DNA from: Bradyrhizobium sp. WSM1417
GTDB taxonomy: Bacteria > Pseudomonadota > Alphaproteobacteria > Rhizobiales > Xanthobacteraceae
Length of the DNA: 64,000 bases
Assembly: GCF_000515415.1 (NCBI RefSeq)
Contig: NZ_KI911783.1
Location: forward strand, 7,489,831 to 7,553,830
Direction: 5' to 3'
Part shown: in pieces, positions 47,239 through 56,146 of the stretch
How the letters are laid out: each line of letters starts with the position of its first letter
Numbering within the stretch: position 1 is the first letter of the stretch
The notes under the pieces: model-generated
Databases searched by the model: none
What the model saw: only the letters and a program-made list of their open reading frames with translations
What the model was told of the DNA's origin: nothing
Program-made: the position numbers and the translations under genes

Positions 47239-48570
47239 ATGACGGAGCCGGCCAACCAGCTTACACTCACCGATACGGTGATCCGCAACGCAACGCTGCC
47301 GCCGGGTAAGGCGCAGCACTATCTCCACGACGACAAGCTGCCCGGCCTCGCCTTGCGCATGCGCGCCACCGGCGGCCGGACCTGGGTCTACCTCTTCACC
47401 AAGCCGGGGGTGAGGGGTACCCAGCGCAAGACCCTCGGCGCGTGGCCCAAATATAATGAGAAGGCCGCGCGCAAGGCCGCCACCATCGCAGCAGGCGAGG
47501 TCGTCAAGGGCTTGGACCCAAACGACGCGAAGCGCGAGGCGAGGCGGCAACAGGCAGCCGAGAAGCAGCGCACCACGCTCGCGACCCTCATTGTTGAAGA
47601 TGGTCCCTACCAGACGTCCCTGACCGAACGTCAAGTGGTCAATTGGAAGCCAGCAATGTCGGCGCTGCGGCGCGGGCTCAAGGATCACGCCGAAAGCGGT
47701 GTGGGGGACCTAACGCGACGGCAGATCATGGCTGCGGTCGACAAGATTGCCAAGACCGGCAAGCGCGGTGCAGCTAGGGACTTGCGCAAGCACGTGCATA
47801 CCTTCCTCGAATGGTGCGTCGGCGAGGGCTATGTCGAGCACAACGTACTCGCTGGCTATCGCGCGCCCAAGGAAACGCGCGCGCAAAGGGTCGGACGCCG
47901 AACGAAGGGTCGCGCGCTGACCGATGAGGAAATCATCAAGGTCTGGGATGCATCCGGCAAGCTCGGGGCTTTCGGTCTCCTGGCACGCATGTGTCTGCTC
48001 GGCGGCCCGCGCCGCAGCGAGCCTACCATGATCGAGTGGCAAAAGCACATCATGGACGGTCGAATCACCTTCGATGCGGAGTGGACCAAGATGGGGCTGC
48101 ACCACGATGTGCCGCGCACTCACCTAGTTAACGAGGTGCTCACGGCCGCGAAACATTTCCAGCGGGCAACCTCCGACTATGTCTTCCCATCACCAAAGAC
48201 CGGCGGCCAGATGTCCGGCTTCACCAAAATGGTCAACCGCTTGGTTAAGGAAGCGAGCGTCGCCAAGTTCACCATGCATGACTTAAGGCGCAGCTTGCGC
48301 ACGATCATGTCGCGCTGCGGCTACGACAACGAAATCCAGCGGCTGTGTGTTGGGCAAAAGCCGGGCGGAATTGATCAGGTCTACAATCACGACGAACAGT
48401 GGATCATCCGCAAAATGGCGTTCGAAGCGGCCCACGACTACATTGCGGAATTGGTCGGCGCGAAACGGGTCGGCAAAATCGTGCGCCTTCAGCGGACGAA
48501 TCCGCTTGACCCTATCAAGGCCGAGCTCCTCGGCCGTCTCCGTGAGCATTATGCGGCTGAGGCGCCCTAG
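47239..48570 (+). CDS. Tyrosine-recombinase integrase, P4/island type
   Basis: 443 residues from an ATG at 47239 with GGAAGGAATC upstream; the frame is open back to 47038. The N-terminus has the DUF4102-type arm domain (DDKLPGLALRMRATGGRTWV, then KTLGAWPKYNEKAARKAA). The catalytic core shows the first Arg in GGPRRSEPTMIEW (near 258), the H-x-x-R box in MHDLRRSLRTIMSR (near 347), and the nucleophilic Tyr in DQVYNHD (near 381). It lies 320 bases from the tRNA-Val fragment and is transcribed away from it, so it is the enzyme most likely to recognise that site. Confidence 0.93.
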   Translation: MTEPANQLTLTDTVIRNATLPPGKAQHYLHDDKLPGLALRMRATGGRTWVYLFTKPGVRGTQRKTLGAWPKYNEKAARKAATIAAGEVVKGLDPNDAKREARRQQAAEKQRTTLATLIVEDGPYQTSLTERQVVNWKPAMSALRRGLKDHAESGVGDLTRRQIMAAVDKIAKTGKRGAARDLRKHVHTFLEWCVGEGYVEHNVLAGYRAPKETRAQRVGRRTKGRALTDEEIIKVWDASGKLGAFGLLARMCLLGGPRRSEPTMIEWQKHIMDGRITFDAEWTKMGLHHDVPRTHLVNEVLTAAKHFQRATSDYVFPSPKTGGQMSGFTKMVNRLVKEASVAKFTMHDLRRSLRTIMSRCGYDNEIQRLCVGQKPGGIDQVYNHDEQWIIRKMAFEAAHDYIAELVGAKRVGKIVRLQRTNPLDPIKAELLGRLREHYAAEAP

Positions 48571-48883
48571 TGGTCCTATCGCACTTGGCCAGATAGTCGC
48601 GCACCGCATCGACACGATAGAGGGGCCGGCCATCGACGTAGCGCCATTTCAGGGGGTGGTTCGGATCGCGCCGCCACTGCTCCAGTGCGCCGGGCGTGCG
48701 CCGGATAACCGCGGCCGCCTCTAGGGCCGTCAAATTAGAGCTGTTCGGCAATGTATCAAAATCGAAGGTCGCGGGCGGCGGCATGCCACGGTTCTTGCGA
48801 GGGCGCTTCGTGGCACGCGGCGTCTTGCTGGAATCTGCCGGCCCAAATAATTCGGTCCGTAGCTCTTCCTCCTTCTCTGGCAT
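48515..48883 (-). CDS. Small HTH protein, excisionase/AlpA-like
   Basis: 122 residues from an ATG at 48883 with GGAGGAGGC in front; the longer frame to 49141 lacks a site. The C-terminal part fits a winged-helix MerR/excisionase-type domain: LTALEAAAVIRRTPGALEQW, then the strand LKWRYVDGRPLYRVDAV. Such proteins serve as recombination directionality factors. It converges on and overlaps the integrase 3' end by 56 bases. The excisionase role is inferred from fold and location. Confidence 0.65.
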   Translation of the reverse strand: MPEKEEELRTELFGPADSSKTPRATKRPRKNRGMPPPATFDFDTLPNSSNLTALEAAAVIRRTPGALEQWRRDPNHPLKWRYVDGRPLYRVDAVRDYLAKCDRTTRAPQPHNAHGDGRGARP

Positions 48884-49733
48884 GCCTCCTCCCCCGAACC
48901 ATGATCGGTCTGATGCAATAAGACCGTGGGCTGCTCCAGCAAGAAAGAAATCAAGCGCACAGGTATGGCTGCCGGATAGCTGTGGCGTGCAAAAAGGACG
49001 CCATTCTTTGCCGAGAGCTTGACTTGTGAATCGAAGACCGATCGCTATCCTAAATGTTGGCTGGAGGTCGCATAAGTGGGGCAATATTCCGATCGAAACA
49101 CCATTGATTAACTGTCGATTCGGAAGGCGCACGACTTGCAACCAGACCGTTATGAGCGCACCACCATGGCGGCGGAAAATTCGAACAAAATCAGCGTTTC
49201 TCGATCAAGATCATTCACGTTTGTGCGCGTTTGTTCACGGGGTTCTGCCGGATAGCTGGTGGCATGGAGGGCCGCCGCAAACCACCAACCGGCCTCGAAG
49301 GACGGGTTTGCGTTTCGTCCGTCATGCCGCTATCGGGCTAAAAGCGGACTCGAAGGATAAGCCATTTCGGTAGCGATTGGACCCAGACCGGAAGTCGCAG
49401 GCGCTGCAAATCGCGAGTGCGGCGAGACAAGAATAATCAGATTACGGTGCACACTTAATCCGTGAGCTTTCGAGCCCATGCATTGAGTGCATTTGGCACC
49501 GCAATCGCGTAATCCCAAAATAGAAATTCACACCGAGCTTGATCGTGTCATCCTCGCGCCGGAAGGTATAGTTGAGGGCCGGCGATGGTGTCGGTTGGAT
49601 TTGGCCACCGCTCCAAGCGCGCCAGCAAAAAAGAATTGGTGCTTTCTGCCTCGACTTTAGGTAGAGTTGCATGGGCATGCTGCCTTTGCGGCGCTCGACG
49701 CGAGAGCGCGTGGCTCTCCCGAGGAGATGTTTC
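48884..49733. other. Intergenic, with a possible outer-membrane-protein tail
   Basis: About 850 bases without a secure gene. On the minus strand near 49520-49640 the frame reads QPTPSPALNYTFRREDDTIK and LGVNFYFG, which resembles the last beta strands of an outer-membrane barrel. It continues past the usual terminal aromatic residue and has no body, so it is probably a remnant. Confidence 0.3.
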
Positions 49734-50837
49734 ATGATTGCAGTTCGACCGGGGACTGTCGTGCGCGCGATGATGGCGGCGACCGTGACGTTGCTGTCGG
49801 TGACGGCGGGGCTTGCGCGCAACGCGCAGAGCATCCAGCCGGCGGGTACCACGGTCGCGTTCGCCCAAACCATGTCGTGGTTCGACAAGACGCACTTTGC
49901 GGTCGGTCGCTGGGACGGGACCATCTCGATATTCCGGGTACCGAATGCAAATGAATTTGGCCCAGTGGTAACGCAGGCCATGGCTCTCCCGTCAGGGCGC
50001 GGCGTCGAGATGGTTGCAGCCGTCGACCAGGCGACGATTGCTTCCTCCGATACCAATGACGCGATCATTCTATGGCGTCGGAACGCGGCCACGGCCGGCG
50101 ATACGGGGAAGGGGTTCCAAGCCGGCGAGCGGCTTACCTATGATCCCAGTTTCGGGACGGCCAACAGCGGGCTGTCTCTCGCTGTCGCGGGCCAAGACTA
50201 CCTCGTTTCGGGTCATGAGGGTGGTTACATTCTGTTCTGGGCCAAGATGGCGGATGGTACGTTTAACCTCGCCAAGGCGGTTGATGCCCGATCGAAGTCG
50301 ACTCCAGCTAATCCTTGGGGACTTCGAAACATCAGGGGCCTGGCAGCTTGGCGGAATTATATCCTAACTGGATCTGAAGACGGGGACATCGTCGCGCTCA
50401 GCGTCCCGGACGGCGATGAGCATTTCCGGCTGCGCTACAATGATAAGGCCCAGCGCGGCATCAACAATATTTCGGTACTCGGCGATTTGCTCCTTGTTGC
50501 AAACTGCGCCGTCGGCTCCAGCGATAAGAACCTCTGGCTGTTCGATCTTTCGTCGGGCACGCCGGTCCTAAGCGATGCGGAAAGTTTGGCCGTCGACTTG
50601 TCGAAGTCGCAGGTGTTCGACTTCGATGCGGTGCTCGTTAACGGCACGAATGGTCCGATCTTCTTCAGTAGCACTGAGGAAGGAATCCTGTGGGAGGGCG
50701 AAGTGCGTAGCGGGCAACTCGTTGTCACCGGTATCACAAAATCGTCTCCCGAGGGAGGATCGATCATCGCGCGTGCTCCGGACGGAGATCTCATCGCGGT
50801 AGCGACTTATGCGATCAGATTGTTCAAGACTAAATAA
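49734..50837 (+). CDS. Secreted beta-propeller-like (WD40-type) protein
   Basis: 367 residues from an ATG at 49734 with GGAGATG upstream. A signal peptide (MIAVRPGTVVRAMMAATVTL, ending near LSVTAGLA) directs it to the envelope. The rest consists of repeated short beta-rich units with WD40-like ends, for example HFAVGRWDGTISIFRVPN, DYLVSGHEGGYILFWAKM, NYILTGSEDGDIVALSVP and PIFFSSTEEGILWEGEV. The blade count is about six or seven. No catalytic motif is visible. It looks like a cargo gene of the integrase-bearing element. Confidence 0.65.
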   Translation: MIAVRPGTVVRAMMAATVTLLSVTAGLARNAQSIQPAGTTVAFAQTMSWFDKTHFAVGRWDGTISIFRVPNANEFGPVVTQAMALPSGRGVEMVAAVDQATIASSDTNDAIILWRRNAATAGDTGKGFQAGERLTYDPSFGTANSGLSLAVAGQDYLVSGHEGGYILFWAKMADGTFNLAKAVDARSKSTPANPWGLRNIRGLAAWRNYILTGSEDGDIVALSVPDGDEHFRLRYNDKAQRGINNISVLGDLLLVANCAVGSSDKNLWLFDLSSGTPVLSDAESLAVDLSKSQVFDFDAVLVNGTNGPIFFSSTEEGILWEGEVRSGQLVVTGITKSSPEGGSIIARAPDGDLIAVATYAIRLFKTK

Positions 50838-51205
50838 AAACCGGAAATGTTCGCCTCCGCTGACGGCTCCGTAGTGCTAGCCCCATTGTGCACAAATCTG
50901 CAGAAAGCAGCCGGAGGCATTTAATGCACTATCACCGTAGTCCCGCAATCCGGCATCGATTTGAAGAATCTTCAAGTGGGGCATCGCGGCGGCGAAGGGA
51001 TGCCGACCAAGTGAATATTGAGATGGGCTTTTGAGCCCCATTCCATACCCTCCGTTCTTTGGAGAGCCCGCCGTTTTGGCTGCTATTAAAGGTTCTTCTT
51101 TCTATTGTTCAGCAATTGAGTCGCCATATATCGCTTTATTGCTGACCGGCGGCCCACATTTGATTTTCGGCTTGCTGGTCAGCCTTACCCCTTCTGTGAA
51201 ACTCC
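50838..51205. other. Intergenic, no supported gene
   Basis: About 370 bases upstream of the nuclease-like gene. No convincing frame, hairpin or promoter was identified. Confidence 0.35.
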
Positions 51206-52707
51206 GTGTACGATCTTTACAAGCCATTCCGGAACTACATGCGAAGGTTTCCGTTTGCGGATTCCATGGAAACGATATGGCTTTTTGCCGGGCACCTTGC
51301 GGGGCAGGGGCCGCAGGCTGACCGCCTTCGGCTTCCGCGTGAGCAAGGATGGCCGGACACACTGAAAGATACGATCTTTCCTTGGGATTTGGAGCTTTTG
51401 GCGCGTGAAACTATCCTTAATTCACCGACAATGGGTGGCGACAAGAGTCTTGGCCGATGGGAGGAGTTCGCGGGCGCAATCAACTTCATCCGTCACATCG
51501 ACAACGAAATCTCAAGACAGAGTGACGGTGAGGAGGTTTTGCGCGAGCTTCACCGTATTGTGCATCGCCAATTTCATTGGCAACGGCCGCCCAGTGCTAC
51601 GAGCATCATGCGCTACTACAAAATATTCGGTGGGAGCGAGCTGAAGCCGGCCGTTGAACAACAGACGGGCATTCCGATCCACAAATTTTATCTATTGGCG
51701 TTCGCCGTGTCAGGGGGCTTCCTAAGATCCGCCGGTATCAATATGGCGACTGACTACAGCGCGATCGGGGTAAGCAGAGAGGAGAGCGCCGCCTTCTTCC
51801 AAAAGATGTCTACAACACTTCCCGTGCTGCGTGAGCAAACGCGAGCCCTCCAAAGGTATGACGATGGATGGTTTTAGCTTGGAATCCCCTCCAAGCGAGA
51901 CCCCTTGTCGCGTTTGATCCTTCGTACCCAGAACGCGCCTATTGCCCAATCCCTATGTACATGCTCCGCCGAACGTCAGACGGGCTTTTTTACGATCTTG
52001 TAAAGACGACCGGCTTCGACGATGCCTACGGCGCAGCCTTTCAGAGTTACGTCGGCACGGTTCTCGCGGAATTGCTCAAACCTCCGAAATTCGAAGTACT
52101 GGCTGAGGCGCCCTACGATCTTGGCAAAGCTTACCGCAAGCATGGTGTTGATTGGACGGTCCTCGACGCAACAGCGAATCTTTTTATCGAGTGCAAAACC
52201 AAGCGGTTGCGGCAGGACGCGAAGTTTATTGTCTCGGGTACCGGCCTGGAAAATGCCATGGACACGCTCGGCTCTTACGTAGTCCAGCACTACAAAAACA
52301 TCGTCGATGCACTCGCGGCTAAAACCAAGTGGTTGCCGAACGAAAAACCGTGCTTTGCGATCATTGTCACTTTGGAGGATTGGTGGATTTTCACGCCGCC
52401 GATCGTGAGCATGCTTGACGACAGTGTCACACGTCACCTCGCCGAATCCGGTATCGATAGGTCAATACTTGAGCGTGTGCCGTTTACCGTTGCATCAATC
52501 GACGAATTGGAGATCGGGTGCCAAATAATGGCTGAAATCGGTATTGAGCCATTTCTCGGTATGAAATCCGGTGCCGAACACCGCGGCTGGTCTCTGTCCC
52601 CGTTTTCAATAGCAAAGTTTCCCGAGCAGGCGGCACGGGCAAATCGTCGCCTCTTTGGAGACGAATTCCTCAGTTTTGGCTCGAGCCTCACTAACGGCTC
52701 TCGCTAA
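51206..52707 (+). pseudogene. PD-(D/E)XK-like nuclease gene split by a one-base frameshift
   Basis: The first part (51206-51877, 223 aa, GTG start) ends LQRYDDGWF and stops at TAG. The second (51868-52707) continues in another frame with LAWNPLQARPLVAFDPS. Adding one T to the TTTT run near 51874 would restore WFLAWNP and a single protein of about 500 residues. The second half has VLAEAPYDLGKAYRKHGVDW followed by VLDATANLFIECKTKRL, an E...D...ExK arrangement like PD-(D/E)XK nucleases. No known family was recognised. A homopolymer sequencing error is possible. Location among defence-type genes suggests an anti-phage or restriction role. Confidence 0.55.
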
Positions 52708-52784
52708 ATTTTCTTGTTCCTGGCAACTTCTATCGCGTCGATTGTTGGCCTCAGCCGGTGTTGCCGGCTTTAGAGTTTAAGGTG

Positions 52785-52823
52785 TTGCCCGTCGGATTGC
52801 GGGCAAATTGGCCCGACGGGCAA
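52785..52823. repeat. 11-bp inverted repeat in a 475-bp gene-free gap
   Basis: TTGCCCGTCGG (52785-52795) and its exact complement CCGACGGGCAA (52813-52823) enclose 17 bases. No T-run follows, so it is not a standard terminator. The rest of 52708-53182 holds no supported gene. Confidence 0.45.
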
Positions 52824-53182
52824 TATCGCGCTTCACCGCACCCTCAAATCAGTGATTTAACTACGGCCATCCCTTTCCGGTAAGAGGGGCGGTCGCGCAT
52901 CGTCACGAACGCGGGGCGGGATGTGGTGGACGCGAGAGCGTCGGCGCGCCATTACGGACGTTAGATCAATATGTGTAGCGGACTAAGCCTTGCCAACCGC
53001 GCGCTGTGTCACCATTGGAACTGTGACGATGAAGATTGTGAGAGAGATAAACGCGAATATGAGCAAGAGCGACGTGATATCTTTATGCGCAACTCCAGAG
53101 CCGCCGAGATTAGCAAGCCCGTGCCGCTCGGAGCCGTCATCCCTTTCCTGTTCCACTCGTGAAGGCGCAGTGAGCCTTTGAT

Positions 53183-53890
53183 ATGAGCGCGAAAGCACCA
53201 GGGCCGTCCGATACAACTCAGAGTGAACTCTATGTGGAGTACTGCAAGAAGGGCGAAATCATCCATCGTTTCGCAGAGAACCTGGCGCAGACGCTCGGTG
53301 TGTTCCATGGAATTAACAGCACAGGAAAGGCGCTTCGGTTCCAAGGAGAAGCGACGGGCGCTCTAAGCACCATCTTGTTTGACCAGTTGCAGATTATGGT
53401 GATCAGACTGAGCGCGTTATGCGACAACGGCACCAGAAATGATGACGCCTCGCTCGGACAGCTTGTGAGTGGCGTGAGCGTTCCCGGCTTCCAGCAATTC
53501 TTGATCGACAAGGAGACGCAATGGCAGTGTGCCGTTGGCCACAGGGCGGGAACGACAAGAGACATACCGAGGTTGATAAGGGTGCTGAAGGCGCGATGGT
53601 CCATCCTAAAGGCAGAGCAGGACGCTCTAACGAGGATAAAGCACTATCGGAACAAAGTTCTCGCCCACGCCACCACCGGGCTTGATCCAAGCCAAAGGGT
53701 TCTCATTCGCGATATCTGGCGCCTGTCTCGATCGACATTGAGCGTCGCCAAATACATCCGGCTATTGTTGGAGCGCGACGAGTGGAACTATCTGGAGCAT
53801 TCAGAGGATGGCAAGAGCTGCGGTAGGACGTTGGTGCGTTCGCTACATCGCGACAACAAGGTAAGTGGACTCCAGAAAGGGGACAATTGA
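53183..53890 (+). CDS. HEPN/AbiU2-like protein
   Basis: 235 residues, all helical. The segment LTRIKHYRNKVLAHATTGLD contains RNKVLAH, the Rx4-6H signature of HEPN ribonucleases in the form typical of AbiU2-type proteins ('kh.RNKvlAH'). An upstream helix pair (ILFDQLQIMVIRLSALCDNG) suits the HEPN four-helix bundle. AbiU2 is linked to phage abortive infection in Lactococcus. The stop overlaps the next start (TGATG), so the two genes are coupled. Confidence 0.6.
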   Translation: MSAKAPGPSDTTQSELYVEYCKKGEIIHRFAENLAQTLGVFHGINSTGKALRFQGEATGALSTILFDQLQIMVIRLSALCDNGTRNDDASLGQLVSGVSVPGFQQFLIDKETQWQCAVGHRAGTTRDIPRLIRVLKARWSILKAEQDALTRIKHYRNKVLAHATTGLDPSQRVLIRDIWRLSRSTLSVAKYIRLLLERDEWNYLEHSEDGKSCGRTLVRSLHRDNKVSGLQKGDN

Positions 53891-54405
53891 TGGCTCTCAG
53901 CGAACGAATGAAGATCTTGCAAGATGCAATGTCCGCTTACAGCGACATGACGGTCAAGAGCTTCCGCACCATTGAAGCGCTTGGAGATGCTATCGTGCAA
54001 CGTCTGCCGATCTATCTAGGGGAAGGCTCTGAAGCGCGTGGCGTGCCGCCTGAAGGCGAGTATCGAGAGGAGGCTGGCGACTACCGGGGTGCAAAATTCA
54101 GCACTCATGACAAAGGTACCTTGACGTTGGCCCCCATCCAGATGGGTGTTGCTGTGGGGATTCCGCGTACAAGCGCCAAGGGCAAGTTCTGGCCTCGCGT
54201 GGTGCTAGAATTTGAGATGATCGGTGACGCCATAACGGTCAGGATTGGCGATAGCCCGCGAGCGGTGCGAGGCATTCCACTCGACTTCAGCGAAGAGGAC
54301 GTTGAACGGGTCTGCGAGGAGATTCACGAGTACATCAGGGTAGTATTGGAGAATCCCGTTAAAGTCGCGACTGCGGTGGGTAAGGGAAAACTTGGCTTCA
54401 TCTAA
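53890..54405 (+). CDS. Unknown protein coupled to the AbiU2/HEPN-like gene
   Basis: 171 residues from an ATG at 53890 sharing a base with the upstream stop. The middle is beta-rich (GTLTLAPIQMGVAVGIPRTS; RVVLEFEMIGDAITVRIGDS) between two helical ends. No signal, membrane segment or catalytic motif was seen and no family was recognised. Coupling suggests it acts with its HEPN neighbour, for example as a partner or antitoxin. Confidence 0.6.
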   Translation: MALSERMKILQDAMSAYSDMTVKSFRTIEALGDAIVQRLPIYLGEGSEARGVPPEGEYREEAGDYRGAKFSTHDKGTLTLAPIQMGVAVGIPRTSAKGKFWPRVVLEFEMIGDAITVRIGDSPRAVRGIPLDFSEEDVERVCEEIHEYIRVVLENPVKVATAVGKGKLGFI

Positions 54406-54427
54406 CGGCCACGGCAGAACGGTACTC

Positions 54428-54907
54428 ATGGAAGCCACCTTCGGCAGCGCCGATTTGACGGACTATGCTTGGCGGCGCATAGCGCTCGCCCTCTATGCAA
54501 AGGGCCAAAGTTTCCTTGGCGCGTCCATTTTTCTGCAACGCCACGGGGGCGACGAATACGTAGTGCTCCACCTGACCAGCCAGGGCACGGAAATCATTGT
54601 GAAGGCGCTTCTGCTGCTTCTGGACTACAAGAAATTCGCTAAGCCGATCAGGAGATACGGGCACGATTTAGAAGGCGTTGCAGCAGAGGCTCTAAGGGTC
54701 TTTGGCCTCCATCCCATGCGTCCGGCGCTCGCGCAGGAAGTGAAAGTCCTGAATGTCTTCTATAAAGGAAACCTGCTCAGATATAATGGTCTTCCCGACA
54801 TTTTCATCGATCCAAAGACAATCGGCCGGCATAGGTTGCTGAGGAGAACGACTGCTGTCATTCGGCTTGCAAATCGCGAAAAGAGCCGGCTCCGCAAATT
54901 TGAACAG
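54428..54907 (+). pseudogene. HEPN-domain-like protein, 3' end replaced by an IS3 element
   Basis: About 160 residues remain from an ATG at 54428 (a TTG at 54392 is possible). The helices YAWRRIALALYAKGQSFLGA and TEIIVKALLLLLDYKKFAKP, followed by IRRYGHDLEGVAAEAL, fit a HEPN domain of the non-catalytic 'GHDL' kind. The frame enters the left end of the IS3 element at 54908 and stops at 54973 inside it, so the native C-terminus is lost. Confidence 0.5.
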
Positions 54908-54969
54908 GTCGATAAGTGGAGTTTCTGCCTGACAGCGGGCACGCTGATGCCTGCGAATCAGGAGCGACG

Positions 54970-55207
54970 ATGAGCAGACGAGCACGCCGGAACCACACAC
55001 CGGCCTTCAAGGCGAAGGTGGCGCTTGCCGCCGTCAAGGGCGACCGGACGATCGCTCAACTGGCCGAGCAGTTCGACGTCCACCCCAATCAGATCACGGC
55101 GTGGAAGGCGCAGCTGGAAGGCGGCGCGTGCGGAGTTTTTGGACCTGGCAGCGCTGCGCCCGCCGCGCCTGCGATCGACGTGAAGTCGCTGCACGCCAAG
55201 ATTGGAG
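54970..55207 (+). pseudogene. IS3 OrfA, 5' part (interrupted)
   Basis: The frame from an ATG at 54970 (CAGGAG upstream) reads NHTPAFKAKVALAAVKGDRT and QLAEQFDVHPNQITAWKAQL, a typical OrfA HTH. It is cut at 55207 by IS66 insertion and resumes at 57797 as GELTLENDFLEGALTKAGLL, ending at 57867. Confidence 0.9.
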
Positions 55208-55257
55208 GTAAGCGCTAATTTCTCCGCACCTTTTGCTTTTGAGTGCCCTGATGCATG

Positions 55258-55285
55258 AGGTGTCCACCAAAATAGGTGGACACCT
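55258..55285 (+). promoter_or_regulatory. Hairpin just upstream of IS66 tnpA
   Basis: AGGTGTCCACC (55258-55268), loop AAAATA, and GGTGGACACCT (55275-55285) form a perfect 11-bp stem. It ends four bases before the likely tnpA ATG at 55290 and would occlude the ribosome-binding region, so it may restrain transposase translation. Confidence 0.55.
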
Positions 55286-55289
55286 TGTG

Positions 55290-55748
55290 ATGAGCGACGA
55301 TGATCAGAAACTGCGGGTCAGGCTTGTCGGCCGGAACGGTCGCCGGCGTTACGAGGCGGCATCGAAAGAGCGTCTTGTCACGGCCTGCCTCGAGCCTGGG
55401 GTTTCGGTATCGAGGCTTGCACTCGAACATGGGGTCAACGCGAACCTCCTTCGGAAGTGGATCAAGAAGCACAGCGCGACCAGGTCGCTGCCGCCGTCCT
55501 CACGCCCGGCGTTCATCCCGGTTCAGCTTGAGGGGAAGGCCGAGCGGGACCTGTCGCGAAAAGACAGCGTGGCGACGGTTGATTTGCCGGCTTGCGATGA
55601 AGTGCGTGGTTCGAAACCCAAAGGGACTCCAGCTTTTTGTTCTCCGGCCAAAGTGAGCGTGTCGCTGCCGAACGGCGTGAAGCTCGCGCTGGAATGCGGC
55701 GATGTGGATGCATTAACGGCGATTATCGGAGCGCTGGGCGATGTTTAG
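55290..55748 (+). CDS. tnpA: IS66 TnpA (accessory HTH protein)
   Basis: 152 residues. The HTH_Tnp region shows KERLVTACLEPGVSVSRLAL and EHGVNANLLRKWIKKH, typical of IS66 TnpA, which is needed with TnpB for transposition. The tail LPNGVKLALECGDVDALTAI is the usual family ending. It overlaps tnpB by eight bases. Start chosen at MSDDDQ; longer frames cover the hairpin. Confidence 0.9.
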   Translation: MSDDDQKLRVRLVGRNGRRRYEAASKERLVTACLEPGVSVSRLALEHGVNANLLRKWIKKHSATRSLPPSSRPAFIPVQLEGKAERDLSRKDSVATVDLPACDEVRGSKPKGTPAFCSPAKVSVSLPNGVKLALECGDVDALTAIIGALGDV

Positions 55749-56094
55749 ACTGGGCGGTGACCTGCAGGTCTATCTGCACCGTGAGCCGATCGACTTCCGG
55801 GCTGGCATCAACAGCCTTGCGGTCCTGGTCCAGGAGACGATGGCGCTCGATCCATTCACTCCGGCGGTTTTTGCGTTCTGCAATCGCCGTTGCGACCGGA
55901 TGAAGCTTCTGTTCTTCGATCGGTCCGGCTTTGTACTGGTCCTGAAGCGGCTGACCGAGGACAGGTTCCGATGGCCGCGCCGCCAGGAGGCGATCGTCAC
56001 GCTGACGACGGAGCAATTGCACTGGATCCTTGACGGCATCGATATCGATGCGATGGTCCGCCATCCGGTGCGGCAATATCAGGTTGCCGGCTGA
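55741..56094 (+). CDS. tnpB: IS66 TnpB (Orf2-like)
   Basis: 117 residues, normal length. Family signatures include VYLHREPIDFRAGINSLAVL, VFAFCNRRCDRMKLLFFDRS and GFVLVLKRLTEDRFRWP. Its biochemical role in IS66 transposition is not established, but it is required together with TnpA. Confidence 0.95.
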   Translation: MFRLGGDLQVYLHREPIDFRAGINSLAVLVQETMALDPFTPAVFAFCNRRCDRMKLLFFDRSGFVLVLKRLTEDRFRWPRRQEAIVTLTTEQLHWILDGIDIDAMVRHPVRQYQVAG

Positions 56095-56146
56095 GCTCTC
56101 GAGTTGAGCGGTTGACGCGTCGGTACGGTTCAGATTCAAGAATCCG

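Noticed and set aside
52785..52823. Rho-independent terminator
   Set aside because: The stem is perfect, but the loop is 17 bases and no T-run follows on either strand.
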